DNA of 64,000 bases from Pseudarthrobacter sp. BIM B-2242 (GTDB lineage: Bacteria > Actinomycetota > Actinomycetes > Actinomycetales > Micrococcaceae). The DNA lies in contig NZ_CP061721.1 in NCBI RefSeq assembly GCF_014764445.1, forward strand, positions 3,100,001 to 3,164,000. Reading direction: 5' to 3'. Shown piece by piece: positions 1-8,740 of the stretch. Within the stretch, counting starts at the first letter, position 1. Each line of letters begins with the position of its first letter. The notes beneath the pieces were generated by a model. It saw only the letters and a list, made by a program, of their open reading frames with translations, searched no databases and was not told the origin of the DNA. The translations under genes were made by a program, and so were the position numbers.

Positions 1-19
1 CCAGAGCAGTTTTGAGAGC

Positions 20-799
20 GTGGAAAAACCGAGCCTCGGCCAGGTTCTCCGGGATACCAAATACGTGTTCTGGCGGGAGATGCTGCTGCCGCTCCGCGAC
101 CCGTTCTCGCTGGTCTTTTCGCTGCTCCAGCCGCTTGTGTTCCTGGGGCTGTTCGGGCCGCTTTTAGGCGCGGCTGTGGGCGCACCGGCGTTCGGCGGGC
201 AGTCCACCCTCCAGTGGTTCCTGCCCGGCGTGGTGGTGATGATCGCCCTGTTCGGCACGTCCATGACCGGTTCCAATTTGCAGTACGAGCTCATGACGGG
301 TTCCTACGAGCGGATTCTTGCCACGCCGTTGTCCCGCTCCTCGCTGATGATCGGCCGGGCCCTGAAGGAGTGGGCTCCGCTGGTGGTGCAGGGCCTGCTC
401 ATTGCCCTGGTCTGCATCCCGTTCGGGTTCGTCTTCCATCCCCTGCACGTGCTGTTCGGCCTGGTGATCCTGGGGATCTTCGGCATCGGACTCGGCGCGC
501 TGTCCTACGCTTTGGCGCTGGTCTCGCAGAACAAGGAGTGGATCTTCTGGGGCGTCCAGCAGACGCTGCTCTTCCCGTTGATGATCCTGTCCGGCATCAT
601 GCTGCCCATCGAGGCCGGACCGGACTGGATGAAGACGGCCAGCCTGTTCAATCCCCTGACCTACCTGGTCAACGCCGAGCGGGAACTGTTCGCCGGGAGT
701 GTCGGGACGGACACCCTCCTGGGCCTGCTCGCCGCAGCGGCGACGGCCGCCGTCGGACCTGTAGTTGGCGTGCGGGCCATCAACCGGAACATCAGCTGA
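20..799 (+). CDS. ABC-2 type transporter permease (DrrB-like)
   Basis: This is a 259-residue integral membrane protein with about six hydrophobic segments and the layout of ABC-2 type permeases of the daunorubicin-resistance (DrrB) kind. Such permeases pair with an ATPase to export drugs, lipids or polysaccharides. The usual ABC-2 core is seen in the middle (a membrane segment, then the ELMTGSYERILATPLSR cytoplasmic stretch, then conserved hydrophobic helices). The partner ATPase would lie just left of the window: a TGA in another frame at 13-15 could be its end. The GTG at 20 is the first start seen, but the frame stays open to the window edge, so the true start may be further upstream. The substrate is unknown. 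Confidence 0.8.
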   Translation: MEKPSLGQVLRDTKYVFWREMLLPLRDPFSLVFSLLQPLVFLGLFGPLLGAAVGAPAFGGQSTLQWFLPGVVVMIALFGTSMTGSNLQYELMTGSYERILATPLSRSSLMIGRALKEWAPLVVQGLLIALVCIPFGFVFHPLHVLFGLVILGIFGIGLGALSYALALVSQNKEWIFWGVQQTLLFPLMILSGIMLPIEAGPDWMKTASLFNPLTYLVNAERELFAGSVGTDTLLGLLAAAATAAVGPVVGVRAINRNIS

Positions 800-885
800 C
801 GACGGCCGGGGCAGTTCTGCCCATCCCTTTCCCCGGCGTCGTGTCATAGGCTTCCTGAGACGCAGCAACGGCATTTGGGGGAATA

Positions 886-2379
886 GTGGCAGGCATCTAT
901 GGCGCCGACGTGGTCCAGCTCCGGGCACTCGGCAAACAACTCAGCACCTCGTCCGCGAGGCTGATGTCAACTCAGAGTGCCCTATCCCGGCAAGTGCGCG
1001 GCTCCACACCGTGGAAAGGTTCCGACGCCGACCGCTTCCGCCGCGACTGGGAAGGGACACACAGCGCCCTGTTGGCGAAAGTCGTGGAGGCCCTTGCCGC
1101 CGCCGGCAAGGCCGTGGCCCTACACACAGACGAGCAGGATAAGGCCAGCGGCGCCGGCAGCAGCCAAGGCGGCGCTGTGCACGGCACAGCCGGGAGCGCC
1201 GGCCGGAACGCCGGAACCTTCGACGGGCTATTCGACCGACCGGATCATTCGGTTCCCCGCCACCCGGACAAAGGACACGCGGACCTCAGCGGTGAAGAAC
1301 TGAAGAAGCTGCAGGACCTTGTCCGGGACGCCGGAGATAACAACGACTTCTTCGAGGGGAACGACAGGGACGTCAATGAACTCCGCGATGCCCTTGCTGC
1401 CCTGAAACCTGCCCAGCTGGACCAATTCCTCAAGACGCTGTCGGACAACGAGTTAAGAAAGTTGGCCGAGGGGTCCGCCTCGGACGGCAAAGGTCTGTTC
1501 AACCGGGAGGGCACCACGCCCTTCGAGAGACACCAACTGCTGGACCAGCTGCTGTCCAAGGCCTCCGCCGAACAGGTGGACCGCCTGACGGGCCTGATCC
1601 CGTGGGCGCAGCCAAACGGCGAATCCATGGGTGACGCTGCCCGGCCGGGAGGTGCCAAAGGAAGCACAACGAATGACTGGCTGGAACCTACTGCGCCCGT
1701 GATCGGCCTGCACCCCGGCAAGGACGACATCCGCCAGACGGGATACGGCGACTGCGTGGTTCTGTCCGCTGCCGGCGCCATGATTAACGCGGACTCAGAG
1801 TGGGCCCGCAACCACGTGACCGACAACGGAAACGGCACTGTCTCCGTCAAGCTGTTCGATTCCCAAGGCCAGGAACAGTGGGTGACCGTGACCACCGATC
1901 TACCGGCCAACGAGGCCGGAGACCAAAAGGGCGCCCTGCCCGGTGACAATGGGAATTGGCCTGCCTACATTGAAAAGGCCCTCGCGCAGGTGTACACGGA
2001 AGATGACGCCCGGGACGGCACACCTCCAGGTGCTCCGCCCGACATTGCCCATGGACCCGGCAACTACAAGGCCATCGAAGGAAACTGGGGACCCGACGCC
2101 TTCAAGTACCTGGCGGGGCCGGACGTCGAACAGACGGAAGATGCTGAAAGCCTCTGGAAAGCAGCCGAGGAAGGACGTCCTGCCCTGGTAACCACTCTTG
2201 GTGATCTGCCCGACGGCGCACCGATGGGATACTTCACCGGTCATGCCTACTTTGTGACAGGTCAGGACGAGCAGGGAAACCTCCTTCTGCAAAACCCTTG
2301 GAGTCAGCACTACCCCATCCTGTCCATCACCAAAGAGCAGTTTGAACAGCAGTACCAGAACGCATCGGTGGCAGGCTGA
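886..2379 (+). CDS. WXG100-headed calpain-like cysteine protease, putative type VII secretion effector
   Basis: This 497-residue protein has three parts. Residues 1-90 form a helical hairpin-like region with a W-K-G motif at 43-45, as in WXG100/ESX proteins. Residues about 130-235 are charged and helical. Residues about 250-490 resemble a calpain-type (C2 clan CA) peptidase: Cys290 in GYGDC, His453 in GHAYFV and Asn470 in LQNPW line up as the catalytic triad. There is no signal peptide, which fits export by a type VII system, although no ESX gene lies in the window. The GTG start at 886 follows a GGGGGA ribosome-binding site. Its TGA overlaps the ATG of the next gene (TGATG), so the two are translationally coupled. 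Target and toxicity are inference; it could also be a housekeeping secreted protease. Confidence 0.75.
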   Translation: MAGIYGADVVQLRALGKQLSTSSARLMSTQSALSRQVRGSTPWKGSDADRFRRDWEGTHSALLAKVVEALAAAGKAVALHTDEQDKASGAGSSQGGAVHGTAGSAGRNAGTFDGLFDRPDHSVPRHPDKGHADLSGEELKKLQDLVRDAGDNNDFFEGNDRDVNELRDALAALKPAQLDQFLKTLSDNELRKLAEGSASDGKGLFNREGTTPFERHQLLDQLLSKASAEQVDRLTGLIPWAQPNGESMGDAARPGGAKGSTTNDWLEPTAPVIGLHPGKDDIRQTGYGDCVVLSAAGAMINADSEWARNHVTDNGNGTVSVKLFDSQGQEQWVTVTTDLPANEAGDQKGALPGDNGNWPAYIEKALAQVYTEDDARDGTPPGAPPDIAHGPGNYKAIEGNWGPDAFKYLAGPDVEQTEDAESLWKAAEEGRPALVTTLGDLPDGAPMGYFTGHAYFVTGQDEQGNLLLQNPWSQHYPILSITKEQFEQQYQNASVAG

Positions 2380-2813
2380 TGCGTCTGCTCCGACAGGCAG
2401 CCATGCCGGCGGCCGTGACGCTCGCGCTGCTCACCATCAGCTCATGTAGCGCCGGCCCCCAGGCAGAACCGACCACCCCTCCCACCTCACAGGAGTCCAC
2501 CGTGACCACCAGCAGCTGCACCGGATCCGGTGCGTACCGGATTGTCCCGTCGATAAATGGATCCACACCACCGCTCCCGCACTCGGGGCAGGGCAGGGAG
2601 TTTACGCCGCGCATTGGGCTGGCCGGAACCAAGGTGGACGCGATGCCCCCGACGGCAAACATTTCCATCGCCGCCGACGCCCCTGACCCGGCGCCCGTGT
2701 TCTACGACGGCATGGAAGTGGGCTCCGAGGCCACACACAACGGCTACACCATCAAAGTGACCTCGATCTGCGACAAGGAAGTTCTTTTCGATCTCGTGTC
2801 GCAGCCGAAGTAA
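2379..2813 (+). CDS. Small lipoprotein coupled to the calpain-like protease
   Basis: This 144-residue protein starts with a signal peptide that ends in a lipobox (LTISSC, Cys at about residue 23), so it is probably anchored on the outer face of the membrane. The mature part is short, Thr/Pro-rich at first, with a Cys pair (TSSCTGSG and TSICDKE) that could form a disulfide. I recognise no family. Its ATG overlaps the stop of the protease gene (TGATG at 2377-2381), which implies coupled synthesis. The arrangement resembles effector/immunity or protease/inhibitor pairs, in which the partner protects the producer's own envelope. That role is inference from position only. Confidence 0.7.
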   Translation: MRLLRQAAMPAAVTLALLTISSCSAGPQAEPTTPPTSQESTVTTSSCTGSGAYRIVPSINGSTPPLPHSGQGREFTPRIGLAGTKVDAMPPTANISIAADAPDPAPVFYDGMEVGSEATHNGYTIKVTSICDKEVLFDLVSQPK

Positions 2814-2849
2814 GTTGTAGCGGCCCTGGTTCGAACAGGAAACGGCGGG

Positions 2850-4526
2850 TCAAAGCCCGAGGCGGGCCACGGCTTCCTCGCGCATCTCCACCTTGCGGAT
2901 CTTCCCGGAGACAGTCATCGGGAAGCTTTCGCGGACGTCCACATAGCGCGGGATTTTGTAGTGCGCCAGTTTCCCGCGGCAGAAGTCGGCGACGGCACCC
3001 GTGTCCAGTGGTTCCGCCCCGGGTTTGAGGATGATGCAGGCCATAAGTTCTTCGCCGTACGTGTCATCCGGGACGCCAATCACCTGCACGTCCTGGATGG
3101 CGGGATGGGTGAAGAGGAATTCCTCGATCTCGCGGGGGTAGATGTTTTCGCCGCCCCGGATCACCATGTCCTTGATCCGGCCTTCGATGACCACGTAGCC
3201 GTCCTGGTCCATCCGGGCGAGGTCGCCGGTGTGCATCCACCCGTCGGCGTCGATGGCTTCCGCGGTTTTGTCCGGCTGGTCCCAGTAGCCCTTCATCACG
3301 GCGTAGCCGCGGGTGCAGAGCTCGCCGATCTCTCCGCGCTCCAGGACTTCGCCCGAGCCGGGATCCACAATCTTGCTTTCCAGGTTCGGCATGGTGCGCC
3401 CCACGGTCTCGGTGCGCTGCCGCATGGTGTCACCGTTCCGGGTCATGGTGGACACCGGCGAGGTCTCGGTCATGCCGTAGCAGATGGCCACATCCACCAT
3501 GTGCATCTCCGCAATGACCCGGTTCATGACCTCGACGGGGCACACGGATCCGGCCATGACCCCGGTGCGGAGCGTGGAAAGGTCGTAGGACGGGAAGTCC
3601 GGCAGAGCCAGCTCGGCGATGAACATGGTGGGCACACCGTACAGGGATGTCCCGCCGAAGTCCTGGACGGCCTCCAGCGCAGCCGCCGGGGTGAAGCCGC
3701 GGCCGGGAATGATGGTGGCGGCGCCATGGCTGAGGGCAGCCAGGTTCCCGATCACCATCCCGAAGCAATGGTAGAACGGCACCGGAATCACCACCCGGTC
3801 GTGCTCGGTATAGCCCAGCAGTTCGCCGATGGAGTAGCCGTTGTTCAGGATGTTGTGGTGCGTCAGCGTTGCGCCCTTGGGGAACCCGGTGGTCCCGGAC
3901 GTGTACTGCAGATTGATGGGATCGTGCGGGTCCAGTTCCGCCATCCGCGCCTTCAGGCCGGAATGCCCGACGGCGTCAGCCCGCTTGAGCAGCTCGGCGT
4001 ACGTCAGCTCTTGATCGCTTTGGGGGTCGCCGGCGTCGAGCCCTTCCACCAAGTGGTCCGGCAGGAAGACCAGCTCCTGAAGGTCCGGGCAGCCGGCCAG
4101 CGCCTGCCGGGCCATGCCCACATAATCGCTGTTCCGGTCTGACGGTGCGGCCACCAGCACCCGCATCCTGTTCTGCCTCACCACGGATTCCAATTCGTGG
4201 CTGCGGTAGGCGGGGTTCACGTTCACAAGGATGGCCCCGGCCTTGGCAGTGGCGTACTGCAGGAGGGTCCATTCGGCGCAGTTCGGGCTCCAGATGCCCA
4301 CACGGTCCCCCTTGGCAACACCGGAGGCGAGGAGCGCACGCGCCAGGCGATCGACGTCGTCGTTCATCTTGGTGTAGCTCCAGCGGCGGGCGTCCCCGCC
4401 CGGCACTGCCGCCGCCTCGATCAGCGCGTCGTGGAAGGGAAACTCTGCTGCCACCCGCTCAAAATTCTCGCCGATGGTCTCTTCGAGTAGCGGAACGTCA
4501 GTGTCCCCGGCTGTGTAAGCGCGCAT
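2850..4526 (-). CDS. AMP-binding acyl-CoA synthetase (fatty-acid-CoA ligase)
   Basis: This 558-residue member of the ANL superfamily activates a carboxylic acid with ATP to an acyl-adenylate and then forms the CoA thioester. The P-loop-like motif YTSGTTGFPKGATLTH, the YGMTETSP motif, the GWMHTGDLA hinge region and the C-terminal catalytic lysine context SGKIRKVEMRE are all present. The length is normal for medium/long-chain acyl-CoA synthetases. The gene stands alone, convergent with the lipoprotein gene and divergent from the ABM-domain gene. The acyl chain preference cannot be read from sequence, so I give no fadD number. Confidence 0.9.
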   Translation of the reverse strand: MRAYTAGDTDVPLLEETIGENFERVAAEFPFHDALIEAAAVPGGDARRWSYTKMNDDVDRLARALLASGVAKGDRVGIWSPNCAEWTLLQYATAKAGAILVNVNPAYRSHELESVVRQNRMRVLVAAPSDRNSDYVGMARQALAGCPDLQELVFLPDHLVEGLDAGDPQSDQELTYAELLKRADAVGHSGLKARMAELDPHDPINLQYTSGTTGFPKGATLTHHNILNNGYSIGELLGYTEHDRVVIPVPFYHCFGMVIGNLAALSHGAATIIPGRGFTPAAALEAVQDFGGTSLYGVPTMFIAELALPDFPSYDLSTLRTGVMAGSVCPVEVMNRVIAEMHMVDVAICYGMTETSPVSTMTRNGDTMRQRTETVGRTMPNLESKIVDPGSGEVLERGEIGELCTRGYAVMKGYWDQPDKTAEAIDADGWMHTGDLARMDQDGYVVIEGRIKDMVIRGGENIYPREIEEFLFTHPAIQDVQVIGVPDDTYGEELMACIILKPGAEPLDTGAVADFCRGKLAHYKIPRYVDVRESFPMTVSGKIRKVEMREEAVARLGL

Positions 4527-4641
4527 GGTGGCACGCTACCAACTGGCCCCCGGCAATGAAAGCACAAGAGCAGCGCAACAGGAGGGTGTCCGCGCGTAAA
4601 CCGGACGGGCCAGCGGCGTGCGGCCCGGTATTGTGAAATCC

Positions 4642-4920
4642 ATGAGTGCACCCATCGACCTGCAGGCAACGTTCATCCCCAACGACGGCGAGTTCTTCCG
4701 CGTGAAGCTCGCCCTGGAAATCGCCATCGACGAGGTGGTGAACGAGCCCGGCTGCATCCGCTACGAGCTGACCGAAGCCACCGAGGAGAAGCTGGTCCTC
4801 ACCGAGCAGTGGGCGTCCGAGGAAGACCTCGAGAAGCACTCCAAAGGCATCGCTGTGCAGGACCTCAACGAATCGCTGAGCGCGCTGCTGGCCGAGCCCG
4901 TGAAGGTCGAGCGCATCTAA
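4642..4920 (+). CDS. Antibiotic biosynthesis monooxygenase (ABM) domain protein
   Basis: This small protein of 92 residues has the ferredoxin-like ABM fold seen in quinol monooxygenases and heme-degrading enzymes. The pattern GCIRYELTEATEEKLVLTEQW followed by a helix with EDLEKHSKG is typical of the family. I chose the ATG at 4642 because homologues begin a few residues before the first strand; a GTG 9 bases upstream is also possible. No clear ribosome-binding site is seen, so the mRNA may be leaderless. The substrate is unknown. Confidence 0.8.
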   Translation: MSAPIDLQATFIPNDGEFFRVKLALEIAIDEVVNEPGCIRYELTEATEEKLVLTEQWASEEDLEKHSKGIAVQDLNESLSALLAEPVKVERI

Positions 4921-4928
4921 CCCTCGTC

Positions 4929-5000
4929 TTAACCATCGATTGCTCCGTAACTGCCGTTTTGAACGATCAAAAAGGCACCTACGGAGCAATCGATGTTTAA
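4929..5000. repeat. Long intergenic palindrome, family B copy 1
   Basis: This is a nearly complete 72-base hairpin lying exactly between two convergent genes (stops at 4920 and 5005). Outer arms 4934-4949 and 4980-4995 (CATCGATTGCTCCGTA) match perfectly over 16 bases, and pairing continues outward with one mismatch and inward to the core TTTTGA-ACGA-TCAAAA. It shares the CGTTTTGA core with the palindrome at 59388-59453 but not its arms. It may act as a bidirectional terminator, although it lacks a clean T tract. Confidence 0.85.
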
Positions 5001-5004
5001 GGGG

Positions 5005-5439
5005 CTATGCTCCGGGGATCTGCGTGCCGTCCTGGGGTCCGGAAGTCTTTGCACCGGCCGGGGATCCTGCTGCGGCTTCCGCCTGCGAGCGCGCCACGTG
5101 GGCGTGGACCTCGTCCATGTCCAGGGCCTTGACGGCGTCCACAACCTGCTCCAGCTGCTGGGCGTTCAGGGCACCGGGCTGGGAGAAGACCAGGACTTTT
5201 TCGCGGAAGGCCATCAGCGTGGGGATGGACGTGATGCCGGCCTCGGCGGCGAGCTGCTGTTCGGCCTCGGTGTCCACCTTCGTGAACAGGACGTCGGAGT
5301 GCTTCTCCGACACGGCGCTGTACGTGGGCCCGAACTGCTTGCAGGGGCCGCACCATTCAGCCCAGAAGTCCACCAGGACAATGTCGTTGCCTTCGATGGT
5401 CGATGCGAACTGTTCACCTGTGATGTCTACGGTTGCCAT
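5005..5439 (-). CDS. Thioredoxin
   Basis: This 144-residue thioredoxin-fold protein has the classical active site WCGPC (Cys30, Cys33) and the cis-proline stretch TSIPTLMAF. It is a cytoplasmic disulfide reductant that would be recycled by thioredoxin reductase. It is longer than E. coli TrxA because of an Ala/Gly-rich C-terminal tail of about 35 residues with no recognised function. The start at 5439 (MATVDITGE) is chosen by alignment to the family; an in-frame start 23 codons upstream would add an atypical basic leader. No trxB lies nearby. Confidence 0.88.
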   Translation of the reverse strand: MATVDITGEQFASTIEGNDIVLVDFWAEWCGPCKQFGPTYSAVSEKHSDVLFTKVDTEAEQQLAAEAGITSIPTLMAFREKVLVFSQPGALNAQQLEQVVDAVKALDMDEVHAHVARSQAEAAAGSPAGAKTSGPQDGTQIPGA

Positions 5440-5599
5440 GATGTCAACGGTACGCGAGGCCCGGGCGGATGTCCCGGCCGCGAAGGCCCTGTTCGCTGCC
5501 CGCGTCATCGGGAATAACCGCTGCGGTGCCGTGTACAGCGGGCGGCACGGGGCCTAACGTAGGGGCATCAGCCGCTGACTGCCGCACACAGGAGGGACT

Positions 5600-6535
5600 A
5601 TGGCCCAGGCTATTTCCACCAGGTCCCTTACCAAGAAATTCGGTCACCGCGAGGTGCTCCACGGGGTTGATTTCGTTGTCGAGAGTGGCTCCGTGTTCGG
5701 CGTGATCGGCCCGAACGGCGCCGGCAAGACCACCACCATGCGCTGCCTGCTGGACATCATCCGCCCCACGTCCGGTGAGGTCCGCGTCCTGGGCAAGGAC
5801 CCGCGGCTGGGAGGCCCGAAGCTTCGACGCAGGATCGGCTATCTGCCCGGCGAACTGTTCCTTGAGGGCCGCGTGACCGGCCGGAAACTGCTCTCCCACT
5901 ATGAGGCCATCTCCGGCCCGGTGCCTCCGGGCCGGATCGACGCGCTGGCCGAACGGCTGGGACTGGACCTCGACAGGCACACCCGCAAGCTGTCCAAGGG
6001 CAACAAGCAGAAACTCGGCCTGGTCCAGGCCTTTATGCACCATCCCGAGCTTCTGGTCCTCGATGAGCCCACCAGCGGGCTGGATCCGCTGGTCCAGCAG
6101 GAATTCCATGCCATGGTGCGCGAAGCACAGCACCAGGGGCAGACCATTTTCCTCAGTTCCCATGTGCTCAGCGAAGTCCAGCAGACGGCGGACACCGTGG
6201 CCATCCTCCGCGACGGCCGGATCATCGCGGTGGAGTCCGTCAGCGGGCTCCGGGAAGGCGCGGTCCGGCACCTGCGGTTGACGGCGAACGGCATCACAGC
6301 GCACGACGCCGGTGCGCTGCTGCGTGGGGTACCCGGCGTCGGGCACGTGGAGGTACTGGAGTCCAACGGCACCCTCACCCTGTCCGCCACGCTGGAGGGT
6401 GCCATCCAGCCGCTGGTCAAGGCCTTGGCGACGCTGCAGTTGAAGGATCTGGTCCTGGAGGAGCCCGACCTTGAGGAATCGGTGCTGCAGATGTATTCGA
6501 TGCCCGGAGATTCGCGTTCCAAGGAGGCCCGGTGA
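5600..6535 (+). CDS. ABC transporter ATP-binding protein (ABC-2 exporter)
   Basis: This 311-residue ATPase has Walker A GPNGAGKTT (Lys43), signature LSKGNKQKLG, Walker B LLVLDEPTSGLDP and the switch histidine in LSSHVLSE. The C-terminal extension of about 90 residues is typical of DrrA/CcmA-like drug or lipid exporter ATPases. A GGAGGGA ribosome-binding site precedes the ATG. The next gene starts 4 bases before its stop, and together they form a two-gene exporter. The substrate is unknown. Confidence 0.9.
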   Translation: MAQAISTRSLTKKFGHREVLHGVDFVVESGSVFGVIGPNGAGKTTTMRCLLDIIRPTSGEVRVLGKDPRLGGPKLRRRIGYLPGELFLEGRVTGRKLLSHYEAISGPVPPGRIDALAERLGLDLDRHTRKLSKGNKQKLGLVQAFMHHPELLVLDEPTSGLDPLVQQEFHAMVREAQHQGQTIFLSSHVLSEVQQTADTVAILRDGRIIAVESVSGLREGAVRHLRLTANGITAHDAGALLRGVPGVGHVEVLESNGTLTLSATLEGAIQPLVKALATLQLKDLVLEEPDLEESVLQMYSMPGDSRSKEAR

Positions 6536-7332
6536 GCACCGCCCTGCCGCTGTTTCGCCGTGCGTTCTTCGACAGCTGGCGCTCCACGCTCGCCTGGGCG
6601 GCCGGGATGGCTGCTGCCGTGTTCCTGTACCTGCCGCTGTACCCGTCCATCGGCGGGAGCGCGCAGATGGAGGACCTGATGAACGCCCTCCCGGCCGAGA
6701 TGACCAAGGCACTGAACTACGACCAGATCGCCACCGGCCCGGGCTATACCCAGGCGACGCTCTTTGGCCTGCTCGGGTTCGTCCTGATGACCATCGCCTC
6801 GGTGGGATGGGGTGCTGCGGCGGTGGGCGGCGACGAGGAGTCCGGCCAGCTTGAGCTCACCCTCGCCCACGGCGTGACCCGCGTGCAGGTGGTACTGGAA
6901 CGCGCACTGTCCCTGGTATTGAGAGTGGTCCTGCTCGCTGCGCTGGTCTTTGTACTGGTCCGGGCGCTGAACGATTCTGCCCTGCTGGATATCGTGCCGG
7001 AGAACCTCTTCGGCGCAGCGGTGCTCTTCGCCGGGCTGGCGCTGCTGACCGGAACCGCAGCACTGTGCGGCGGTGCCGTGTCCGGCCGGCGGACCTACGG
7101 TCTTGCGGCGGGTGCGGGCGTGGGCGTTCTGGGGTATGTCTTCAACGCCGTCGGCAGGCAGAGCCCGGATGTCGAGTGGCTGCTGAACCTGAGCCCGTAC
7201 CACTGGGCGTACGGGAACTCGCCGGTGGCCAACGGTGCCGACTGGGCTGCGGCGGGGTGGATCTGGGGCATCTCGGCGGCCTTGGTGGCTGTGGCGGCCT
7301 TCGCTGTAGACAGGCGCGACGTCGGCGCCTGA
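6532..7332 (+). CDS. ABC exporter permease
   Basis: This 266-residue polytopic membrane protein begins with a GTG that overlaps the stop of the ATPase gene (GTGA), so the two are translationally coupled. It has about six hydrophobic helices and the loop DEESGQLELTLAHGVTR after the second helix, the conserved cytoplasmic element of ABC-2 permeases. It forms the membrane part of an exporter with the preceding ATPase. It appears to be a half-size version of the two-repeat permeases found with similar ATPases in other actinobacteria. Confidence 0.85.
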   Translation: MSTALPLFRRAFFDSWRSTLAWAAGMAAAVFLYLPLYPSIGGSAQMEDLMNALPAEMTKALNYDQIATGPGYTQATLFGLLGFVLMTIASVGWGAAAVGGDEESGQLELTLAHGVTRVQVVLERALSLVLRVVLLAALVFVLVRALNDSALLDIVPENLFGAAVLFAGLALLTGTAALCGGAVSGRRTYGLAAGAGVGVLGYVFNAVGRQSPDVEWLLNLSPYHWAYGNSPVANGADWAAAGWIWGISAALVAVAAFAVDRRDVGA

Positions 7333-7372
7333 GTTGTGCAGGCCGGTCGCGGGGATCGCGCGCGCTGGGACG

Positions 7373-7927
7373 TCAGACCGTGGCGTCCCACAGGTGCGGC
7401 GCGGGGGTCCGGCTGCCCGGCAGGGCGTTGGTCTCCCGCCATTCGTGGATCCACTCCGGGAGCACCAGATCGGCAGGCGGGTTGCCGAACTCCCGCAGGA
7501 TCTCCTCCTGGCTGACAGGCTTGCCCTTGTTGACCAGGCGGGTGGCGATGTAGGCACGGGCGTAGATCTCGCCGTCGGACACCATGCGCTGCTCAAAGTA
7601 GATGGCCTTTGCGTCCAGGCCAATGATCTTCGTTTCGATGGTGTACTGCTGCCACAGCTGCAGCGACTTCCGGAAGGCGATTGTCTCCCCCGCCGCCACC
7701 GGACTCCAGCCCCGCCGGCGCATTCTTTTCCAGACGCCGCTGCGGACCATAAGGTCGAACCGGCCCAGGTCCATCAGGGAGAAGTACATGCCGTTGTTGA
7801 CGTGCATGGCGATGTCGATGTCCGTGGGCAGGACCCGCAGCGGCAGGGACGAGGTGTCCCAGATGGTCAGCGGGGAACGGCGGGTGGATGTGAACAGCAT
7901 CAGGAGTGTGCGCAGAAGCAGGTGCAT
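7373..7927 (-). CDS. Hot-dog fold acyl-CoA thioesterase-like protein
   Basis: This 184-residue protein belongs to the 4HBT-like hot-dog family. The motif DIDIAMHVNNGMYFSLMDLGR is the typical substrate-binding start of the central helix (D-x-x-x-H-V-N-N-x-x-Y). It resembles the THEM6/YbgC-like group that hydrolyses acyl-CoA thioesters. The N-terminus is hydrophobic (MHLLLRTLLMLF), which may attach it to the membrane. It is convergent with the exporter genes and divergent from the ion channel gene. The substrate is not predictable. Confidence 0.82.
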   Translation of the reverse strand: MHLLLRTLLMLFTSTRRSPLTIWDTSSLPLRVLPTDIDIAMHVNNGMYFSLMDLGRFDLMVRSGVWKRMRRRGWSPVAAGETIAFRKSLQLWQQYTIETKIIGLDAKAIYFEQRMVSDGEIYARAYIATRLVNKGKPVSQEEILREFGNPPADLVLPEWIHEWRETNALPGSRTPAPHLWDATV

Positions 7928-7996
7928 CCCATCATGTTACCCGTCGGTAACTTTGTGGCAAGCCCGAGTATTTGGAAGCCGCGTAGGATGTGGAAA

Positions 7997-8740
7997 ATGA
8001 CGCAACAACGCTACCGGGATCTTGCCGAGTGGCCGCTGATGGGGACGGCACTGGTGTTCCTGGCGGCCTACGCGTGGCAGGTGGTGGGCCGCGTTGAGAG
8101 CAGCGGCGCGGGATGGCTTGAGACGGTGATGTGGCTGACCTGGGGGATCTTCGCGCTGGATTACGCGGCCAATCTGTGGCTCGCGGAAGACCGCCGCCGC
8201 TGGTTTCTTTGGAACCTGCACGAGCTCCTCATCGTGGCGCTCCCGTTCTTCCGCCCGCTCAGGCTCCTGCGGCTGGTGACCCTGCTCTCCGTGCTGCACC
8301 GCACTGTCGGGGAGACCCTCCGCGGCCGCGTGGTCACGTATGTGGCCGGCTCAGCTGCACTCCTGGTTTTTGTCGGGGCGCTGGCGGTGCTGGACGTTGA
8401 ACAGTCAGCGCCCGACGCCAAGATCCTGACGTTCGGTGACGCTGTGTGGTGGGCCGTCACCACCATCACGACCGTGGGTTACGGCGACATGTACCCCGTG
8501 ACGCCCATTGGCCGCATGGTGGCAGCGGCCCTCATGATGAGCGGCATAGCCGTGCTGGGCGTGGTCACAGCGTCCATCGCCTCCTGGCTGGTCCAGCGCG
8601 TAGAAGAATCCACCGAGGCTGCCGCGGAGTCCGCCGAGGAACCGGTCCGGGCCGAGCTGGCTGACCTGGTGTCGGAGATCGCAGCACTGCGGCGCGAGCT
8701 GGCCGAGCTGGCCGAGCTCAAGGATCCCCGTTCCTCCTGA
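7997..8740 (+). CDS. Voltage-gated-type potassium channel
   Basis: This 247-residue membrane protein carries the selectivity filter TVGYGDMYP between the last two membrane helices and a preceding helix with spaced arginines (RPLRLLRLVTLLSVLHR) like a voltage-sensor S4. The order of helices fits a compact six-helix Kv-type channel that passes K+ across the cytoplasmic membrane. The C-terminus is a charged, Glu/Ala-rich coiled-coil segment that may help tetramer formation. The ATG at 7997 is preferred; an ATG three codons upstream is equally possible. Confidence 0.88.
   Translation: MTQQRYRDLAEWPLMGTALVFLAAYAWQVVGRVESSGAGWLETVMWLTWGIFALDYAANLWLAEDRRRWFLWNLHELLIVALPFFRPLRLLRLVTLLSVLHRTVGETLRGRVVTYVAGSAALLVFVGALAVLDVEQSAPDAKILTFGDAVWWAVTTITTVGYGDMYPVTPIGRMVAAALMMSGIAVLGVVTASIASWLVQRVEESTEAAAESAEEPVRAELADLVSEIAALRRELAELAELKDPRSS

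Noticed and set aside
2961..4142. Long plus-strand frame opposite the acyl-CoA synthetase gene
   Set aside because: It is a shadow: the His/Val/Gly-rich translation is typical of the reverse frame of a GC-rich gene and has no start signal.
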